A stretch of 39,369 nucleotides of DNA from Ideonella sp. MAG2 (lineage in GTDB: Bacteria; Pseudomonadota; Gammaproteobacteria; Burkholderiales; Burkholderiaceae_C): assembly GCA_004359425.1 (NCBI GenBank), contig PTEU01000002.1, positions 739,767-779,135 on the forward strand, read 5' to 3'. The position numbers were made by a program, and so were the translations under genes. The notes under the pieces were generated by a model. The model did not search any database. It had not been told where the DNA came from and saw nothing but the letters and a program-made list of their open reading frames with translations. Below are positions 1-8,174 of the stretch, piece by piece. Numbering within the stretch: position 1 is the stretch's first letter; the number at the start of each line of letters is the position of its first letter.

Positions 1-60
1 AAGAAGAAAGACAAAAAGCCCGCCGCTGACAAGCCCACGGCCGGGACAGGAGCCGCATGA
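1..60 (+). CDS. 3' end of the gene before pntB (probable transhydrogenase alpha-chain gene)
   Basis: Only the last 19 codons are present. They encode a Lys/Ala/Pro-rich tail (KKKDKKPAADKPTAGTGAA) ending in TGA at 58-60. The stop overlaps the first ATG of pntB in an ATGA arrangement, typical of translational coupling. Position immediately before pntB suggests the membrane part of the PntA alpha chain, which some bacteria encode as a separate small gene. The tail itself carries no diagnostic motif, so the identity comes from context only. Confidence 0.5.
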   Translation, partial: KKKDKKPAADKPTAGTGAA

Positions 61-1481
61 TGTCCATGAACCTTGTTGTCCTGCTGTACCTCATCGCGAG
101 CGTCTGCTTCATCCAGGCCTTGAAGGGCCTGTCCCATCCCACCACCTCCATTCGCGGCAATCTGTTCGGCATGGTCGGCATGACTATCGCTGTGCTCACC
201 ACCACCGCGCTGATCATCAAGCTCTCGGGCAGCGCCAATGGCCTCGTTTGGGTCTTGCTCGGCTTGGTCGTGGGCGGCGGCGCCGGGGCCGTGATGGCCC
301 AGCGCGTCGAGATGACCAAGATGCCGGAGCTGGTGGCCTTCATGCACAGCATGATCGGCTTGGCAGCGGTCTTCATCGCCGTGGCCGCCGTGGCCGAGCC
401 CTGGGCCTTCCAGATCTCGCCCAAGGGCGGAGAGATCCCGGGCGGTAACCGCATTGAGCTGGCGCTGGGCGCCTTCATTGGCGCGGTGACCTTCTCAGGC
501 TCGGTGATCGCCTTTGGCAAGCTCAGTGGCAAGTACAAATTCCGCCTGTTCCAGGGCGCGCCGGTGGTGTTTGCCGGCCAGCACAAGCTCAACGCCGCAC
601 TGGGCCTGGCCTCGCTGTTCTTCATCTTTGGCTTTTGGCACTCGCAAAGCGCCTCCGACTTTGCGTTGATCTGCGCCCTAGGGTTTGTGATGGGCGTGCT
701 CATCATCATCCCGATTGGTGGTGCCGACATGCCGGTGGTGGTGTCCATGCTCAACAGCTATTCGGGCTGGGCGGCGGCGGGCATTGGCTTCTCACTGAAC
801 AACAGCATGTTGATCATTGCCGGCTCGCTAGTGGGCAGCTCGGGCGCGATCCTGAGCTACATCATGTGCAAGGCCATGAACCGCAGCTTCTTCAACGTCA
901 TCTTGGGTGGCTTTGGCGGTGATGCGGCAGCGGCCACCGGCGGCAAGGCCGAAGCCCGTCCCGTCAAGAGCGGCAGCGCCGATGACGCGGCCTTCATCTT
1001 GGGCAATGCCGAAACCGTGGTCATCGTGCCCGGCTACGGTCTGGCCGTGGCACGCGCTCAACATGCGGTGAAGGAACTGGCCGAAAAGCTCACGCACAAG
1101 GGCATCACCGTCAAGTACGCCATCCACCCGGTGGCGGGGCGCATGCCCGGCCACATGAACGTGCTGTTGGCCGAAGCCGAAGTGCCCTATGACCAGGTCT
1201 TCGAGATGGAAGACATCAACGGCGAGTTCGGCCAAGCCGATGTGGCCATCATCTTGGGCGCCAACGACGTGGTCAACCCCGCCGCACTGACCAAGGGCAG
1301 CCCCATCTACGGCATGCCCATCTTGGAGGCCTACAAGGCCAAGACCATCATCGTCAACAAGCGCTCCATGGCCGCAGGCTATGCTGGCTTGGATAACGAG
1401 TTGTTCTACATGGACAAGACCATGATGGTGTTCGGCGACGCCAAGAAAGTGGTCGAGGACATGGTCAAGGCTGTCGAGTAG
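57..1481 (+). CDS. pntB: NAD(P) transhydrogenase subunit beta
   Basis: PntB is the beta chain of the proton-translocating transhydrogenase, which moves hydride between NADH and NADP+ using the proton gradient of the inner membrane. The 474-residue protein is near the usual length of about 460. The first ~290 residues are a run of hydrophobic helices. The C-terminal third is the NADP-binding domain III, with the GYGLAVARAQHAV stretch and a GANDVVNPAA motif as in known PntB. ATGs at 57, 60 and 66 are all possible starts; the first overlaps the upstream stop. It is the last gene of a pnt operon entering from the left. It probably supplies NADPH; no regulation is visible inside the window. Confidence 0.95.
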   Translation: MMSMNLVVLLYLIASVCFIQALKGLSHPTTSIRGNLFGMVGMTIAVLTTTALIIKLSGSANGLVWVLLGLVVGGGAGAVMAQRVEMTKMPELVAFMHSMIGLAAVFIAVAAVAEPWAFQISPKGGEIPGGNRIELALGAFIGAVTFSGSVIAFGKLSGKYKFRLFQGAPVVFAGQHKLNAALGLASLFFIFGFWHSQSASDFALICALGFVMGVLIIIPIGGADMPVVVSMLNSYSGWAAAGIGFSLNNSMLIIAGSLVGSSGAILSYIMCKAMNRSFFNVILGGFGGDAAAATGGKAEARPVKSGSADDAAFILGNAETVVIVPGYGLAVARAQHAVKELAEKLTHKGITVKYAIHPVAGRMPGHMNVLLAEAEVPYDQVFEMEDINGEFGQADVAIILGANDVVNPAALTKGSPIYGMPILEAYKAKTIIVNKRSMAAGYAGLDNELFYMDKTMMVFGDAKKVVEDMVKAVE

Positions 1482-1520
1482 TCGACCGGCCCACCCATGC
1501 GCTGATGGCATCATCGGCGC

Positions 1521-2558
1521 ATGAGCGTCTTTATCCTGTCCTTCTTCCGCCGCATGGCGGTGCTGGTGTGGTGGGCCAGCGCTGCCAGTGCAAGCAGTGC
1601 CCAGGCCCCGCTGAGCTGGGAATATGGCGACTGGCAATTGGTGTGCGACAACACCCGCACCTGCCGGGCCGCCGGGTACACCACCGAGGCCGAGCGCATT
1701 CGCAGCACGGTGCTGATTGAGCGTGCTGCAGGCCCCGGCACACCGCTGGCCCTGAGCTGGAAGGTGGAGGTGGGTGACTCTGCCGCCGAAGAGCTGCGGC
1801 CGCCCGTAGGACTCAAGGCAGGCGCGGTTCGGGTGCAGGCCGCACAGCGCATGCTGGCTGCGGCAGAGGCCAGCAAATTGCTGGTGGCCATGCTGAATGC
1901 GCCTCACCTGGGTTTTGAGAAAGCGGGTAGCCGCTGGCACTTGCCCCTGAACGGCCTCAAGGCCGTGATGTTGAAAATGGACGAGGTCCAGGGCAGGCTA
2001 GATACTCCCGGTGCGGTCGTGCGCCGAGGCAAGCGCGCTGAGGCCGAAGTCCCCGCTGCGCTGCCCGTGCCTAAGCCCCGCCTGCTGCGCCCGCTCAACA
2101 CAGGGGCCTCTGAGGCGGGCTTGGCCCAACTGATGTGGGCCGCCGTGCGTGAACGTGCCTGTTGGGAGAGCCTGCCCGATAGCGACAACCCCTACCAAAC
2201 CGCACAACGCCTGGACATCAGCACTTGGCTGCTGGTGCGCGAATGTTCACGCGGTGCCTATCAAGCGGCGTCCATGGCCTGGGTGGTGTCCCACACCCCA
2301 CCCTTTCGTCCTCAGCCAGTGGCCTTTCCCACCAGCCGCAAAGGGGAGTTGCGGCATGAGCTGGTCAGCTTGGAGTTGATGGACGGCCGGGTCAGCAGCT
2401 CTGCCAAAGGCCGGGGTGTGGGCGACTGCTGGTCCAGCGCCGAATGGGGCTGGACGGGGGAGCGCTTCGAGTTGCTGAGCGAAAGCAGTACCGGCCTGTG
2501 CCGAGGCTTTGCGGGCGGAGCCTGGGAGCTGCCCACCTACGTGACGCAGCCTCAATGA
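1521..2558 (+). CDS. DUF1176 family secreted protein
   Basis: A 345-residue protein of the DUF1176 type with no known biochemical role. The N-terminus has a hydrophobic segment with small residues (about residues 10-28, ending SASSAQA), consistent with export. The mature part opens with WEYGDWQLVCDNTRTCRA, and the C-terminus has GVGDCWSSAEWGWTGERFEL followed by GLCRGF, both typical of this family. Paired cysteines in these motifs would suit a periplasmic disulfide-bonded protein. It starts 39 bases after pntB on the same strand but shows no functional link to it. A stem-loop follows the stop codon. Confidence 0.75.
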   Translation: MSVFILSFFRRMAVLVWWASAASASSAQAPLSWEYGDWQLVCDNTRTCRAAGYTTEAERIRSTVLIERAAGPGTPLALSWKVEVGDSAAEELRPPVGLKAGAVRVQAAQRMLAAAEASKLLVAMLNAPHLGFEKAGSRWHLPLNGLKAVMLKMDEVQGRLDTPGAVVRRGKRAEAEVPAALPVPKPRLLRPLNTGASEAGLAQLMWAAVRERACWESLPDSDNPYQTAQRLDISTWLLVRECSRGAYQAASMAWVVSHTPPFRPQPVAFPTSRKGELRHELVSLELMDGRVSSSAKGRGVGDCWSSAEWGWTGERFELLSESSTGLCRGFAGGAWELPTYVTQPQ

Positions 2559-2569
2559 ACTTATAGATC

Positions 2570-2602
2570 CGGCCCGAAGAAGTCTGCATTCCGTTCGGGC
2601 CG
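2570..2602 (+). terminator. Stem-loop after the DUF1176 gene
   Basis: A perfect 9-bp inverted repeat (CGGCCCGAA at 2570-2578, TTCGGGCCG at 2594-2602) with a 15-base loop starts 12 bases after the DUF1176 stop. It lacks a run of T after the stem, so it is only a possible intrinsic terminator or a transcript-stabilising hairpin. Confidence 0.4.
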
Positions 2603-2756
2603 CATCAATGACAAGGGTCTCGACCTCAGCGCGCAGCATGCGGCGCGACGCCCGCTGACCAGATAGGGACATTCCCCCAAATCCCGCTATCGAATCCCCT
2701 GATGCTGGCCGCGTGCAGCAGCAGAGAGAATCGCGCTTCCGTTTCGGAGAGGATTC

Positions 2757-4439
2757 ATGGAAAAAATTTGGCTCAAGCAATACCCTGATGGCGTACCCGC
2801 AGAGGTGAAGACCGATGTCTACCCCTCGCTGGTCGCCCTGCTGGAAGAGAGCTTCCGCAAGCACCAGGGCCTGGCCGCCTACCGCTTCATGGGCAAGGCC
2901 TTCAATTTCGAGCTGATTGACGATCTCTCGCGGGCCTTTGCGGCCTATTTGCAAAGCCTGGGCTTGGTCAAGGGCGACCGGGTGGCCGTGATGTTGCCCA
3001 ACGTGCCCCAATACCCGGTGGCGGTTGCAGGCATTCTGCGAGCTGGTTTGGTGGTGGTGAACGTCAACCCGCTCTATACCCCGCGCGAGTTGGAACACCA
3101 GCTCAAGGACTCGGGGGCCAAGGCCATCGTGATCCTGGAGAACTTCGCCACCACCTTGCAGCAGGTGGCCGATGCCGTGCCCACCAAGCATGTGGTGCTG
3201 GCCGCCATGGGCGACCTGATGGGCCTGCTCAAGGGCACGCTCATCAACTATGTGGTGCGCAAGGTCAAAAAGATGGTGCCGGCCTATGCGCTGGCCGCCC
3301 CGGTGCGCTTCAATGAGGCGGTAGCGCTGGGCCGCCGCAAGCCCTTCACGGCCCCTGCTGTGGGCCCCGATGACATTGCGGTGTTGCAATACACCGGCGG
3401 CACCACCGGGGTGAGCAAGGGTGCGGTGCTGTTGCATCGCAACTTAGTGGCCAATGTCTTGCAGTCGGAAGCCTGGTACCAGCCCGCCCTGAAAAAGATT
3501 CCCCAGGGCGAGCAGATCGTCACCATCTGCGCGCTGCCCATCTATCACATCTTTGGCTTCAACACGAACATGATGCTGGGCCTGCGCATGGGCGGCTGCA
3601 ACATCCTGATTGCCAACCCGCGCGACCTGCCCGCCCTGTTCAAAGAGCTGAGCCGAGAGCGCTTCCACAGCCTCCCTGCGGTGAACACCTTGTTCAACGC
3701 CATGGCCAACCACCCTGACTTCGACAAAGTGGACTGGAGCCACCTGAAAATCTCGGTGGGCGGCGGCATGGCCGTGCAACAAGCCACCGCGCGGCTGTGG
3801 CTGGAAAAAACCGGCTGCCCTATCTGCGAAGGCTATGGCCTCTCGGAGACCTCGCCAGTGGCTTCCTGCAACCGGGTGGATACCGAGGCCTACAGCGGTA
3901 CCATCGGTATTCCCGTCTCCAACACCGAGATGAAGCTGCTGGACGACGATGGCCAGCCGGTACCTTTGGGCCAGCCTGGCGAGATCGCCATCAAGGGCCC
4001 GCAGGTGATGGCGGGCTACTGGCAGCGCCCCGATGAAACCGCCAAGGTCATGACGGCCGATGGTTTTTTCCGCAGCGGCGACATCGGCATCATGGACGAA
4101 AGCGGCTTCTTCAAGATCGTGGACCGCAAGAAAGACATGATCTTGGTCTCGGGCTTCAATGTCTACCCCAACGAGGTTGAAGACGTGTTGACCCAATTGC
4201 CCGGTGTGCTGGAGTGCGCTGCCGTGGGCGTGCCTGACGAGAAAACCGGCGAGGCCGTGAAGGTGGTCATCGTGAAGAAGGACCCCGCGCTCTCCGAGCA
4301 GGATGTGCGCGCCTGGTGTGAGTCCAACCTGACCGGCTACAAGCGGCCCAAACTGGTGGAGTTCCGCGCCGAGTTGCCCAAGACCCCGGTGGGCAAGGTG
4401 CTGCGCCGCGAGCTGCGCGACAAGCCGGCCTCTCGCTAA
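2757..4439 (+). CDS. fadD: Long-chain fatty acid-CoA ligase
   Basis: Activates fatty acids to acyl-CoA with ATP through an acyl-adenylate. The 560-residue protein has the full ANL-superfamily layout: the P-loop YTGGTTGVSKGA around residue 215, the A5 motif EGYGLSET around 360, the adenylate-binding FFRSGDIG around 440 and the hinge DRKKDMILVSGFNVYPNEVEDV around 460-480. The C-terminal catalytic lysine lies in TPVGKVLRREL. The start MEKIWLKQYP is typical of proteobacterial FadD, and a GGAG-type ribosome site lies just upstream. The 198-base gap before it contains the preceding stem-loop and presumably its own promoter. A large hairpin spans its stop codon. Confidence 0.93.
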   Translation: MEKIWLKQYPDGVPAEVKTDVYPSLVALLEESFRKHQGLAAYRFMGKAFNFELIDDLSRAFAAYLQSLGLVKGDRVAVMLPNVPQYPVAVAGILRAGLVVVNVNPLYTPRELEHQLKDSGAKAIVILENFATTLQQVADAVPTKHVVLAAMGDLMGLLKGTLINYVVRKVKKMVPAYALAAPVRFNEAVALGRRKPFTAPAVGPDDIAVLQYTGGTTGVSKGAVLLHRNLVANVLQSEAWYQPALKKIPQGEQIVTICALPIYHIFGFNTNMMLGLRMGGCNILIANPRDLPALFKELSRERFHSLPAVNTLFNAMANHPDFDKVDWSHLKISVGGGMAVQQATARLWLEKTGCPICEGYGLSETSPVASCNRVDTEAYSGTIGIPVSNTEMKLLDDDGQPVPLGQPGEIAIKGPQVMAGYWQRPDETAKVMTADGFFRSGDIGIMDESGFFKIVDRKKDMILVSGFNVYPNEVEDVLTQLPGVLECAAVGVPDEKTGEAVKVVIVKKDPALSEQDVRAWCESNLTGYKRPKLVEFRAELPKTPVGKVLRRELRDKPASR

Positions 4440-4457
4440 CGGCGAGCTGCCGGGCTT
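4422..4457 (+). terminator. Hairpin spanning the fadD stop codon
   Basis: An extended inverted repeat runs from AAGCCGGC (4422-4429) and CTCGC (4432-4436) to GCGAG (4442-4446) and GCCGGGCTT (4449-4457), with a short loop holding the fadD stop region. It is strong and GC-rich but has no T-tract. A role as terminator or mRNA 3' end is inferred. Confidence 0.4.
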
Positions 4458-4527
4458 GCTGCGCTGGTCTATTCAAGAACACAAGGCCAGCCAGGCAAGC
4501 CACACCGCCTGAGGCACACTCTAGGCC

Positions 4528-5271
4528 ATGCCGCCTCGTTTGTATTTGGACGCACCGCTGCACAGCGGTGCCGACCTGACTCTGCCCCCAGAAGCCTCCC
4601 GTCATGTGCAGGTCTTGCGCCTGCAACCTGGTGATGCCTTAACCCTCTTCAACGGCCAAGGCGGCGAGTGGGCCGCCAGCGTCACGCGCATGGGCCGCCA
4701 AGAGGTGGATGTGCGCGTGCAGACGCACCACGCCTGCCAAACTGAATTGCCCCGGGCCGTGACCCTGGCCCTGGGCATGCCAGCCAACGAACGCATGGAC
4801 ACGCTGGTTGAAAAGGCCACGGAGCTGGGGGCCATGGCCGTGCAGCCGCTGCACACGGCCCGCTCGGTGCTGCGCTTGCAGGGCGAGCGGGCCGAGCGCC
4901 GCCGCAGCCATTGGCAGGGTGTGGCACAAGCTGCCGCTGAACAAAGTGGCCGCAGCGCCGTGCCACGCATCGCACCAGTGCAAAACCTGGGTGATTGGCT
5001 GGCCGCACTCAGCCCCACCGCCACCAACGGCGCGCGCCTGCTGCTGAGCTTTGCAGCCGACGCGCGCCCCTTGTCCGCCTGGGCGGGCCGCCTGCCACCA
5101 GCGATCACGGTATTGAGTGGCCCCGAAGGCGGCTTGGACGCCAAGGAGGAGGCCCTGGCGCTGGCGCGGGGCTTTGTGCCGCTGAGCTTGGGGCCTCGGG
5201 TGTTGCGGGCGGACACCGCCCCACTGGCCACTTTGGCAGGCCTGGCCGTGTTGCTGGCCGACGATCTGTGA
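4528..5271 (+). CDS. rsmE: 16S rRNA (uracil(1498)-N(3))-methyltransferase
   Basis: RsmE methylates N3 of U1498 in 16S rRNA using S-adenosylmethionine. The 247-residue protein has the N-terminal PUA-like part (PRLYLDAPL, RHVQVLRLQPGDALTLFNGQGGEW). It also has the C-terminal SPOUT knot with GPEGGLDAKEEALA around residue 196 and LGPRVLRADTAPLATLAGL around residue 220, which form the SAM-binding trefoil. Length and motifs match the family. It stands alone between fadD and the AADH operon and is a housekeeping gene. Confidence 0.94.
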   Translation: MPPRLYLDAPLHSGADLTLPPEASRHVQVLRLQPGDALTLFNGQGGEWAASVTRMGRQEVDVRVQTHHACQTELPRAVTLALGMPANERMDTLVEKATELGAMAVQPLHTARSVLRLQGERAERRRSHWQGVAQAAAEQSGRSAVPRIAPVQNLGDWLAALSPTATNGARLLLSFAADARPLSAWAGRLPPAITVLSGPEGGLDAKEEALALARGFVPLSLGPRVLRADTAPLATLAGLAVLLADDL

Positions 5272-5441
5272 ACCCGGCCCGCGCACTTGTGACAAGATAA
5301 CGACGCTGGCTTTCAGCAATCCACGCTGGCCCCCTCACGGTGCGCAGCCCGACCTGGGCAGCTTGTTGGGCTCGTTGCTCAAGGGCTGAAGCGCTCTCAC
5401 CGATACAGCCAGAGGTCTTACCAAAGCCTCCTGGCCATGCC

Positions 5442-5470
5442 AGGGGTTTACCCGCAAACGGGTGACCCCT
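5442..5470. promoter_or_regulatory. Long imperfect inverted repeat upstream of aauB
   Basis: The left arm is AGGGGTTTACCCG and the right arm CGGGTGACCCCT, around a CAAA loop. The core ACCCG-CAAA-CGGGT (5450-5463) is perfect and the outer arms pair after a one-base bulge. It lies about 125 bases before the aauB start. It could be a regulator-binding site, or a terminator of the preceding transcript without a T-tract. Confidence 0.35.
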
Positions 5471-5547
5471 GTGCCCGGTTTGCCGAAACGTGATAGTCGG
5501 CCAAGCCGCAGATTCCCAGAATCGGCTCCCATGATGCAGACCAGACT

Positions 5548-5564
5548 GTGCGCCTGTTGCGCAC
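5548..5564. promoter_or_regulatory. Short perfect inverted repeat in the aauB leader
   Basis: GTGCGC (5548-5553) and GCGCAC (5559-5564) flank a five-base loop, 20 bases upstream of the aauB ribosome site. Its placement suits an operator or leader hairpin, but in GC-rich DNA a 6-bp repeat can arise by chance. Confidence 0.25.
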
Positions 5565-5595
5565 GGCTCTGCGCCCGCATCGCTAGGAGAGCTTT

Positions 5596-6771
5596 ATGCA
5601 TTCTGCGACTCTGCGTGTCATCCGGGCCGGGGCGCAGCCCGCCCCCGTCGCCAGGCCTCTGGCGGCAACCCCCTTTAGGCGCAGCTTGAGCGGCTTGTGT
5701 GTGCTGTTGCTCAGCACCGCAGCACTGGCCGCCCCATCCACCCAGCCCCCAGAGCTACCCGCCGAAACCCTGGGCGTGGGCAGCTTAGCGGGCACGTCCA
5801 CCGCTCGTGTGTATGTGGCCGATGTGGCCATCAGCCACATCTCAGATGGCCGCATCCGCGTCTATGACGCCGAGAAGGGCCGCTTTCTGGGCATGATCTC
5901 CACCGGCTACGCGGGCAACTTTGCCGTCAACCCGGCCGCCCAAGAGCTGTATGTGGCCACCACCTATCTGGCGCGCGGCTCACGCGGCGAGCGCACTGAT
6001 GTGCTGGAGGTGCATGACACCCAATCCCTGGGCTTCAAGTACGAAGTCACGCTGCCGCCCAAGCGGGCGCAGGCCCTCAACTACCGAGGCCTGGTCAGCG
6101 TCACGGGTAACGGCCAATTTGTGCTGGTGATGAATGCCACACCGGCCACCTCCGTCACCGTGGTCAACCTGCAAAACCGGCAAGTGGCCACTGAGATTCA
6201 AACCCCCGGCTGCTGGGGCACCATGCCTGCGGCCCAAGGGGCGCGCTTTTCCATGCTGTGTGGTGACGGCAAGCTGGCCACCATCACGCTCAATGAGCAA
6301 GGCCAGGTGGCGGACCGCCAACTCAGCGACAAACTCTTTGATGCCGACCAAGATGCTTGGTTCCACCATGCCGAGAGGGTGGGCGACCGCTATTGGTTTG
6401 TGTCCTTCCAAGGCAAGCTTACCGAGCTGAATCTGGGTGGCCCCGTGGCCCAAAGCGTGAGCCAAATCACCATGGTCAGCGCCCAGGATAAAAAGGCCGG
6501 TTGGCGGCCGGGGGGCTATCAAAACTTCGCGGTCGATCCCCGTGGTCAACGCCTGGTCGCCGCCATGCACACCAAGGGTGCCGAGGGTTCGCACAAGCGA
6601 CCGGCTGAGCAGCTCTGGGTGATTGACCTCGCAAGTGGCAAACGCTTGGCCACCTATCCGGGCAAGGGCTCGGCCTCGCTGACCTTTTCGCGCAATGGCG
6701 AGCGCCTCCACGCCTTGGACAGCCGTGGGTTCGCCTTCACCGGTCTTGGCCTTGACCGGCCTGCAGTCTGA
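5596..6771 (+). CDS. aauB: Aromatic amine dehydrogenase heavy chain, C-terminus replaced
   Basis: Periplasmic heavy (beta-propeller) subunit of the tryptophan-tryptophylquinone amine dehydrogenase that turns primary aromatic amines into aldehydes plus ammonia. A signal peptide occupies about residues 25-45 (LCVLLLSTAALA). The body matches the AADH rather than the methylamine type: RIRVYDAEKGRFLGMI, RTDVLEVHD, LPPKRAQALNYRGL, NATPATSV, GCWGTMP, MLCGDG, WRPGGYQNFAV and EQLWVIDLASGKRLATYPG. Homology stops at about residue 375 (LHALD). The last ~16 residues are out-of-frame aauD sequence, so the last propeller strands (roughly 50-60 residues) are missing. A good AGGAGAG ribosome site supports the start. 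As drawn, the chain could not close its propeller. Either the gene is broken or the assembly lost the segment. Confidence 0.85.
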   Translation: MHSATLRVIRAGAQPAPVARPLAATPFRRSLSGLCVLLLSTAALAAPSTQPPELPAETLGVGSLAGTSTARVYVADVAISHISDGRIRVYDAEKGRFLGMISTGYAGNFAVNPAAQELYVATTYLARGSRGERTDVLEVHDTQSLGFKYEVTLPPKRAQALNYRGLVSVTGNGQFVLVMNATPATSVTVVNLQNRQVATEIQTPGCWGTMPAAQGARFSMLCGDGKLATITLNEQGQVADRQLSDKLFDADQDAWFHHAERVGDRYWFVSFQGKLTELNLGGPVAQSVSQITMVSAQDKKAGWRPGGYQNFAVDPRGQRLVAAMHTKGAEGSHKRPAEQLWVIDLASGKRLATYPGKGSASLTFSRNGERLHALDSRGFAFTGLGLDRPAV

Positions 6772-7174
6772 GCATGTGCCCATTGGCGGCCCCCAAGCCA
6801 AGCCCACGCTGCTGTTCTTCCTGGCCCCGACCTGCCCGGTCTGCAAAAAGCTGATTCCCATCCTCAAGGCCTTGGCCCACGACGAGAGTAAGGCCTTGCG
6901 CGTGGTGCTGGCCAGCGATGGCGATGCCGACCACCTGCAGTTCATCCGCGAGCAAGGGCTGACCCACCTGCCCTATGTGCTCTCCACAGAACTGGGCATG
7001 AGCTACCGCGTCTCGCGCCTGCCCTATGCCGTGCTGATGGACCGCCAGGGCACCGTCACCGCCAAGGGCTTGGTCAACTCCCGCGAGCAACTCGACAGCC
7101 TTCTCAATGCCCAGGACATGGGCACCCCCACCATCCAGCAGTACCTGGGCGACCCCGCCCAGCATGCCCACTGA
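6695..7174 (+). CDS. aauD: Amine dehydrogenase accessory thioredoxin-like protein, N-terminus missing
   Basis: MauD/AauD proteins are periplasmic thioredoxin-fold proteins needed for the many disulfide bonds of the quinoprotein light chain. The preserved part has the redox motif CPVC in FFLAPTCPVCKKLIPIL, then VVLASDGDADHLQF, LPYVLSTELGMSYRVSRLPYAVLMDRQG and AKGLVNSREQLDSL, all MauD hallmarks. Family members are about 200 residues with an N-terminal membrane helix. Here true homology begins only at 6725, so the anchor is missing and the ATG at 6695 lies inside aauB sequence and is probably not a genuine start. The gene is a remnant as assembled. Confidence 0.75.
   Translation: MASASTPWTAVGSPSPVLALTGLQSEHVPIGGPQAKPTLLFFLAPTCPVCKKLIPILKALAHDESKALRVVLASDGDADHLQFIREQGLTHLPYVLSTELGMSYRVSRLPYAVLMDRQGTVTAKGLVNSREQLDSLLNAQDMGTPTIQQYLGDPAQHAH
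6718..6730. other. Deletion junction joining aauB to aauD
   Basis: The heavy-chain frame loses similarity after LHALD (codon ending at 6720). In a different frame, the MauD/AauD family sequence begins at VGSPSPVLALTG (6725). The expected aauB tail, the entire membrane-protein gene aauE/mauE and the membrane-anchoring N-terminus of aauD are all absent from this point. This is seen directly as a frame and homology switch; the size of the missing segment is unknown. Confidence 0.7.
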
Positions 7175-7184
7175 GGAGCCGCTC

Positions 7185-7739
7185 ATGAACTGGTTACTCT
7201 CTTTGATCGACCGCTTTACCGAGCGCCGCGTGCGCCAAGTGGCCCATGTGCATGGTCGGCGCAGCTTTGTCACTCGGCTGGGCACGGCCTTGGTGGGTGG
7301 GGCCATCTTGCCCATACTGCCCTTTGACCGCAGCGGCCAGTTTGGCAGCGCCATGGCTGCGGGCCATGGCACCGGCAAAAAGGCCGCCGCACCCGAAAAG
7401 AGCCAAGACCCGACCCAGTGTGAATACTGGCGCTACTGCGCTTTTGACGGCTACCTCTGCACCTGCTGCGGTGGCTCGCTAACCCAATGCCCACCGGGCA
7501 CCGAGGCCTCCAAAGTGAGCTGGGTGGGCACCTGCCTGAACCCGCAGGATGGCCGCCACTACTTGGTGTCCTACAACGACTGCTGCGGCAAGGGCTCATG
7601 CGGCGAGTGCCTGTGCAACAACAATGAACGTGAGCGACCAGGCTACCGCCTGGGCGTGCACAACGACATCAACTGGTGCATGGCCAACACCAGCTCCATG
7701 TTCCATTGCACCACCTCCATCATCGTGGGGGCCGCATGA
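7185..7739 (+). CDS. aauA: Aromatic amine dehydrogenase light chain (TTQ subunit)
   Basis: Catalytic small subunit that carries the tryptophan-tryptophylquinone cofactor. The start at 7185 follows a GAGGAG site; the protein has 184 residues. The long leader contains the twin-arginine motif RRSFVTRLG, pointing to Tat export. The mature part is very Cys-rich (CEYWRYCAFDGYLCTCCGG, NDCCGKGSCGECLC). Trp113 (KVSWVGTC) and Trp164 (INWCMAN) would form TTQ. Asp132 (YNDCCGK) and Thr176 (HCTTS) correspond to the catalytic Asp128 and Thr172 of the Alcaligenes faecalis enzyme, with a constant offset of four residues. All key residues are intact, unlike the neighbouring aauB and aauD. It overlaps the next cytochrome gene by ATGA. 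Confidence 0.95.
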   Translation: MNWLLSLIDRFTERRVRQVAHVHGRRSFVTRLGTALVGGAILPILPFDRSGQFGSAMAAGHGTGKKAAAPEKSQDPTQCEYWRYCAFDGYLCTCCGGSLTQCPPGTEASKVSWVGTCLNPQDGRHYLVSYNDCCGKGSCGECLCNNNERERPGYRLGVHNDINWCMANTSSMFHCTTSIIVGAA

Positions 7740-8164
7740 GGGCACTGCTGCTCACGCTGCTGCTGTGTGGCGCTGCCGCCCAGGCCGCACCCGACGGCAG
7801 CGCCCTGTATGGCCAGCACTGCGCCGCCTGCCATCAAGGGGATGGCAGTGGCACCGTGGGCCTGGCCCCTGCGCTCAAGGGCGAGCATTGGACGCGTCTG
7901 GGCACCGAGCGTGGCTACCTCGCGGGTGTTTTGCAGCACGGTCTCTCGGGGCCTATCGTGGTCAATGGCCAGCGCTTTGTAGGCAGCATGCCCGCCTTTG
8001 GAGCGCAGTTGGACGACGAGCAACTGGCCGCTATCGCTAACCATGTGATGAGCCTGCAAGGCCGCCCTGCTGAGCCCTACAGCGCCGCAGATCTCAAGGC
8101 CGCGCGGGACGCTGGCGGCAGCCCGCCCCTGTCGCGCGAGCGCCGCACGCAACTCCTGAAGTGA
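7736..8164 (+). CDS. Periplasmic monohaem cytochrome c, AADH operon
   Basis: A 142-residue exported protein with a signal peptide (residues 1-18, ending AAAQA) and one haem-binding motif, Cys29-Ala-Ala-Cys32-His33. The region MPAFGAQLDDEQLAAIANHVMSL has the C-terminal methionine ligand environment typical of class I cytochromes c. The start codon overlaps the aauA stop (ATGA), so the two are probably translated together. I infer that it accepts electrons from the TTQ dehydrogenase, in place of or in addition to a blue copper protein. Confidence 0.85.
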   Translation: MRALLLTLLLCGAAAQAAPDGSALYGQHCAACHQGDGSGTVGLAPALKGEHWTRLGTERGYLAGVLQHGLSGPIVVNGQRFVGSMPAFGAQLDDEQLAAIANHVMSLQGRPAEPYSAADLKAARDAGGSPPLSRERRTQLLK

Positions 8165-8174
8165 GCTGAGTCCT

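Larger units (their letters stand above)
5272..5595. promoter_or_regulatory. Intergenic region ahead of the AADH operon
   Basis: A 324-base gap between rsmE and aauB. It holds two inverted repeats (listed separately) and the aauB ribosome site AGGAGAG at about 5585. Near 5315-5389 a reading frame ends in QPDLGSLLGSLLKG and a TGA, which may be the remnant of another protein's C-terminus, but I cannot assign it. No convincing sigma-54 GG-N10-GC element was found; a sigma-70 promoter was not resolved by eye. Confidence 0.4.

Noticed and set aside
828..1940. Long open frame on the minus strand opposite pntB
   Set aside because: It is antisense to a certain gene, His/Gly/Ala-rich with no motif, and is the usual third-frame shadow in high-GC DNA.
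5315..5389. Reading frame ending in QPDLGSLLGSLLKG
   Set aside because: Looks like the tail of a protein but has no start, no recognisable family and only about 25 codons; too weak to call a gene remnant.
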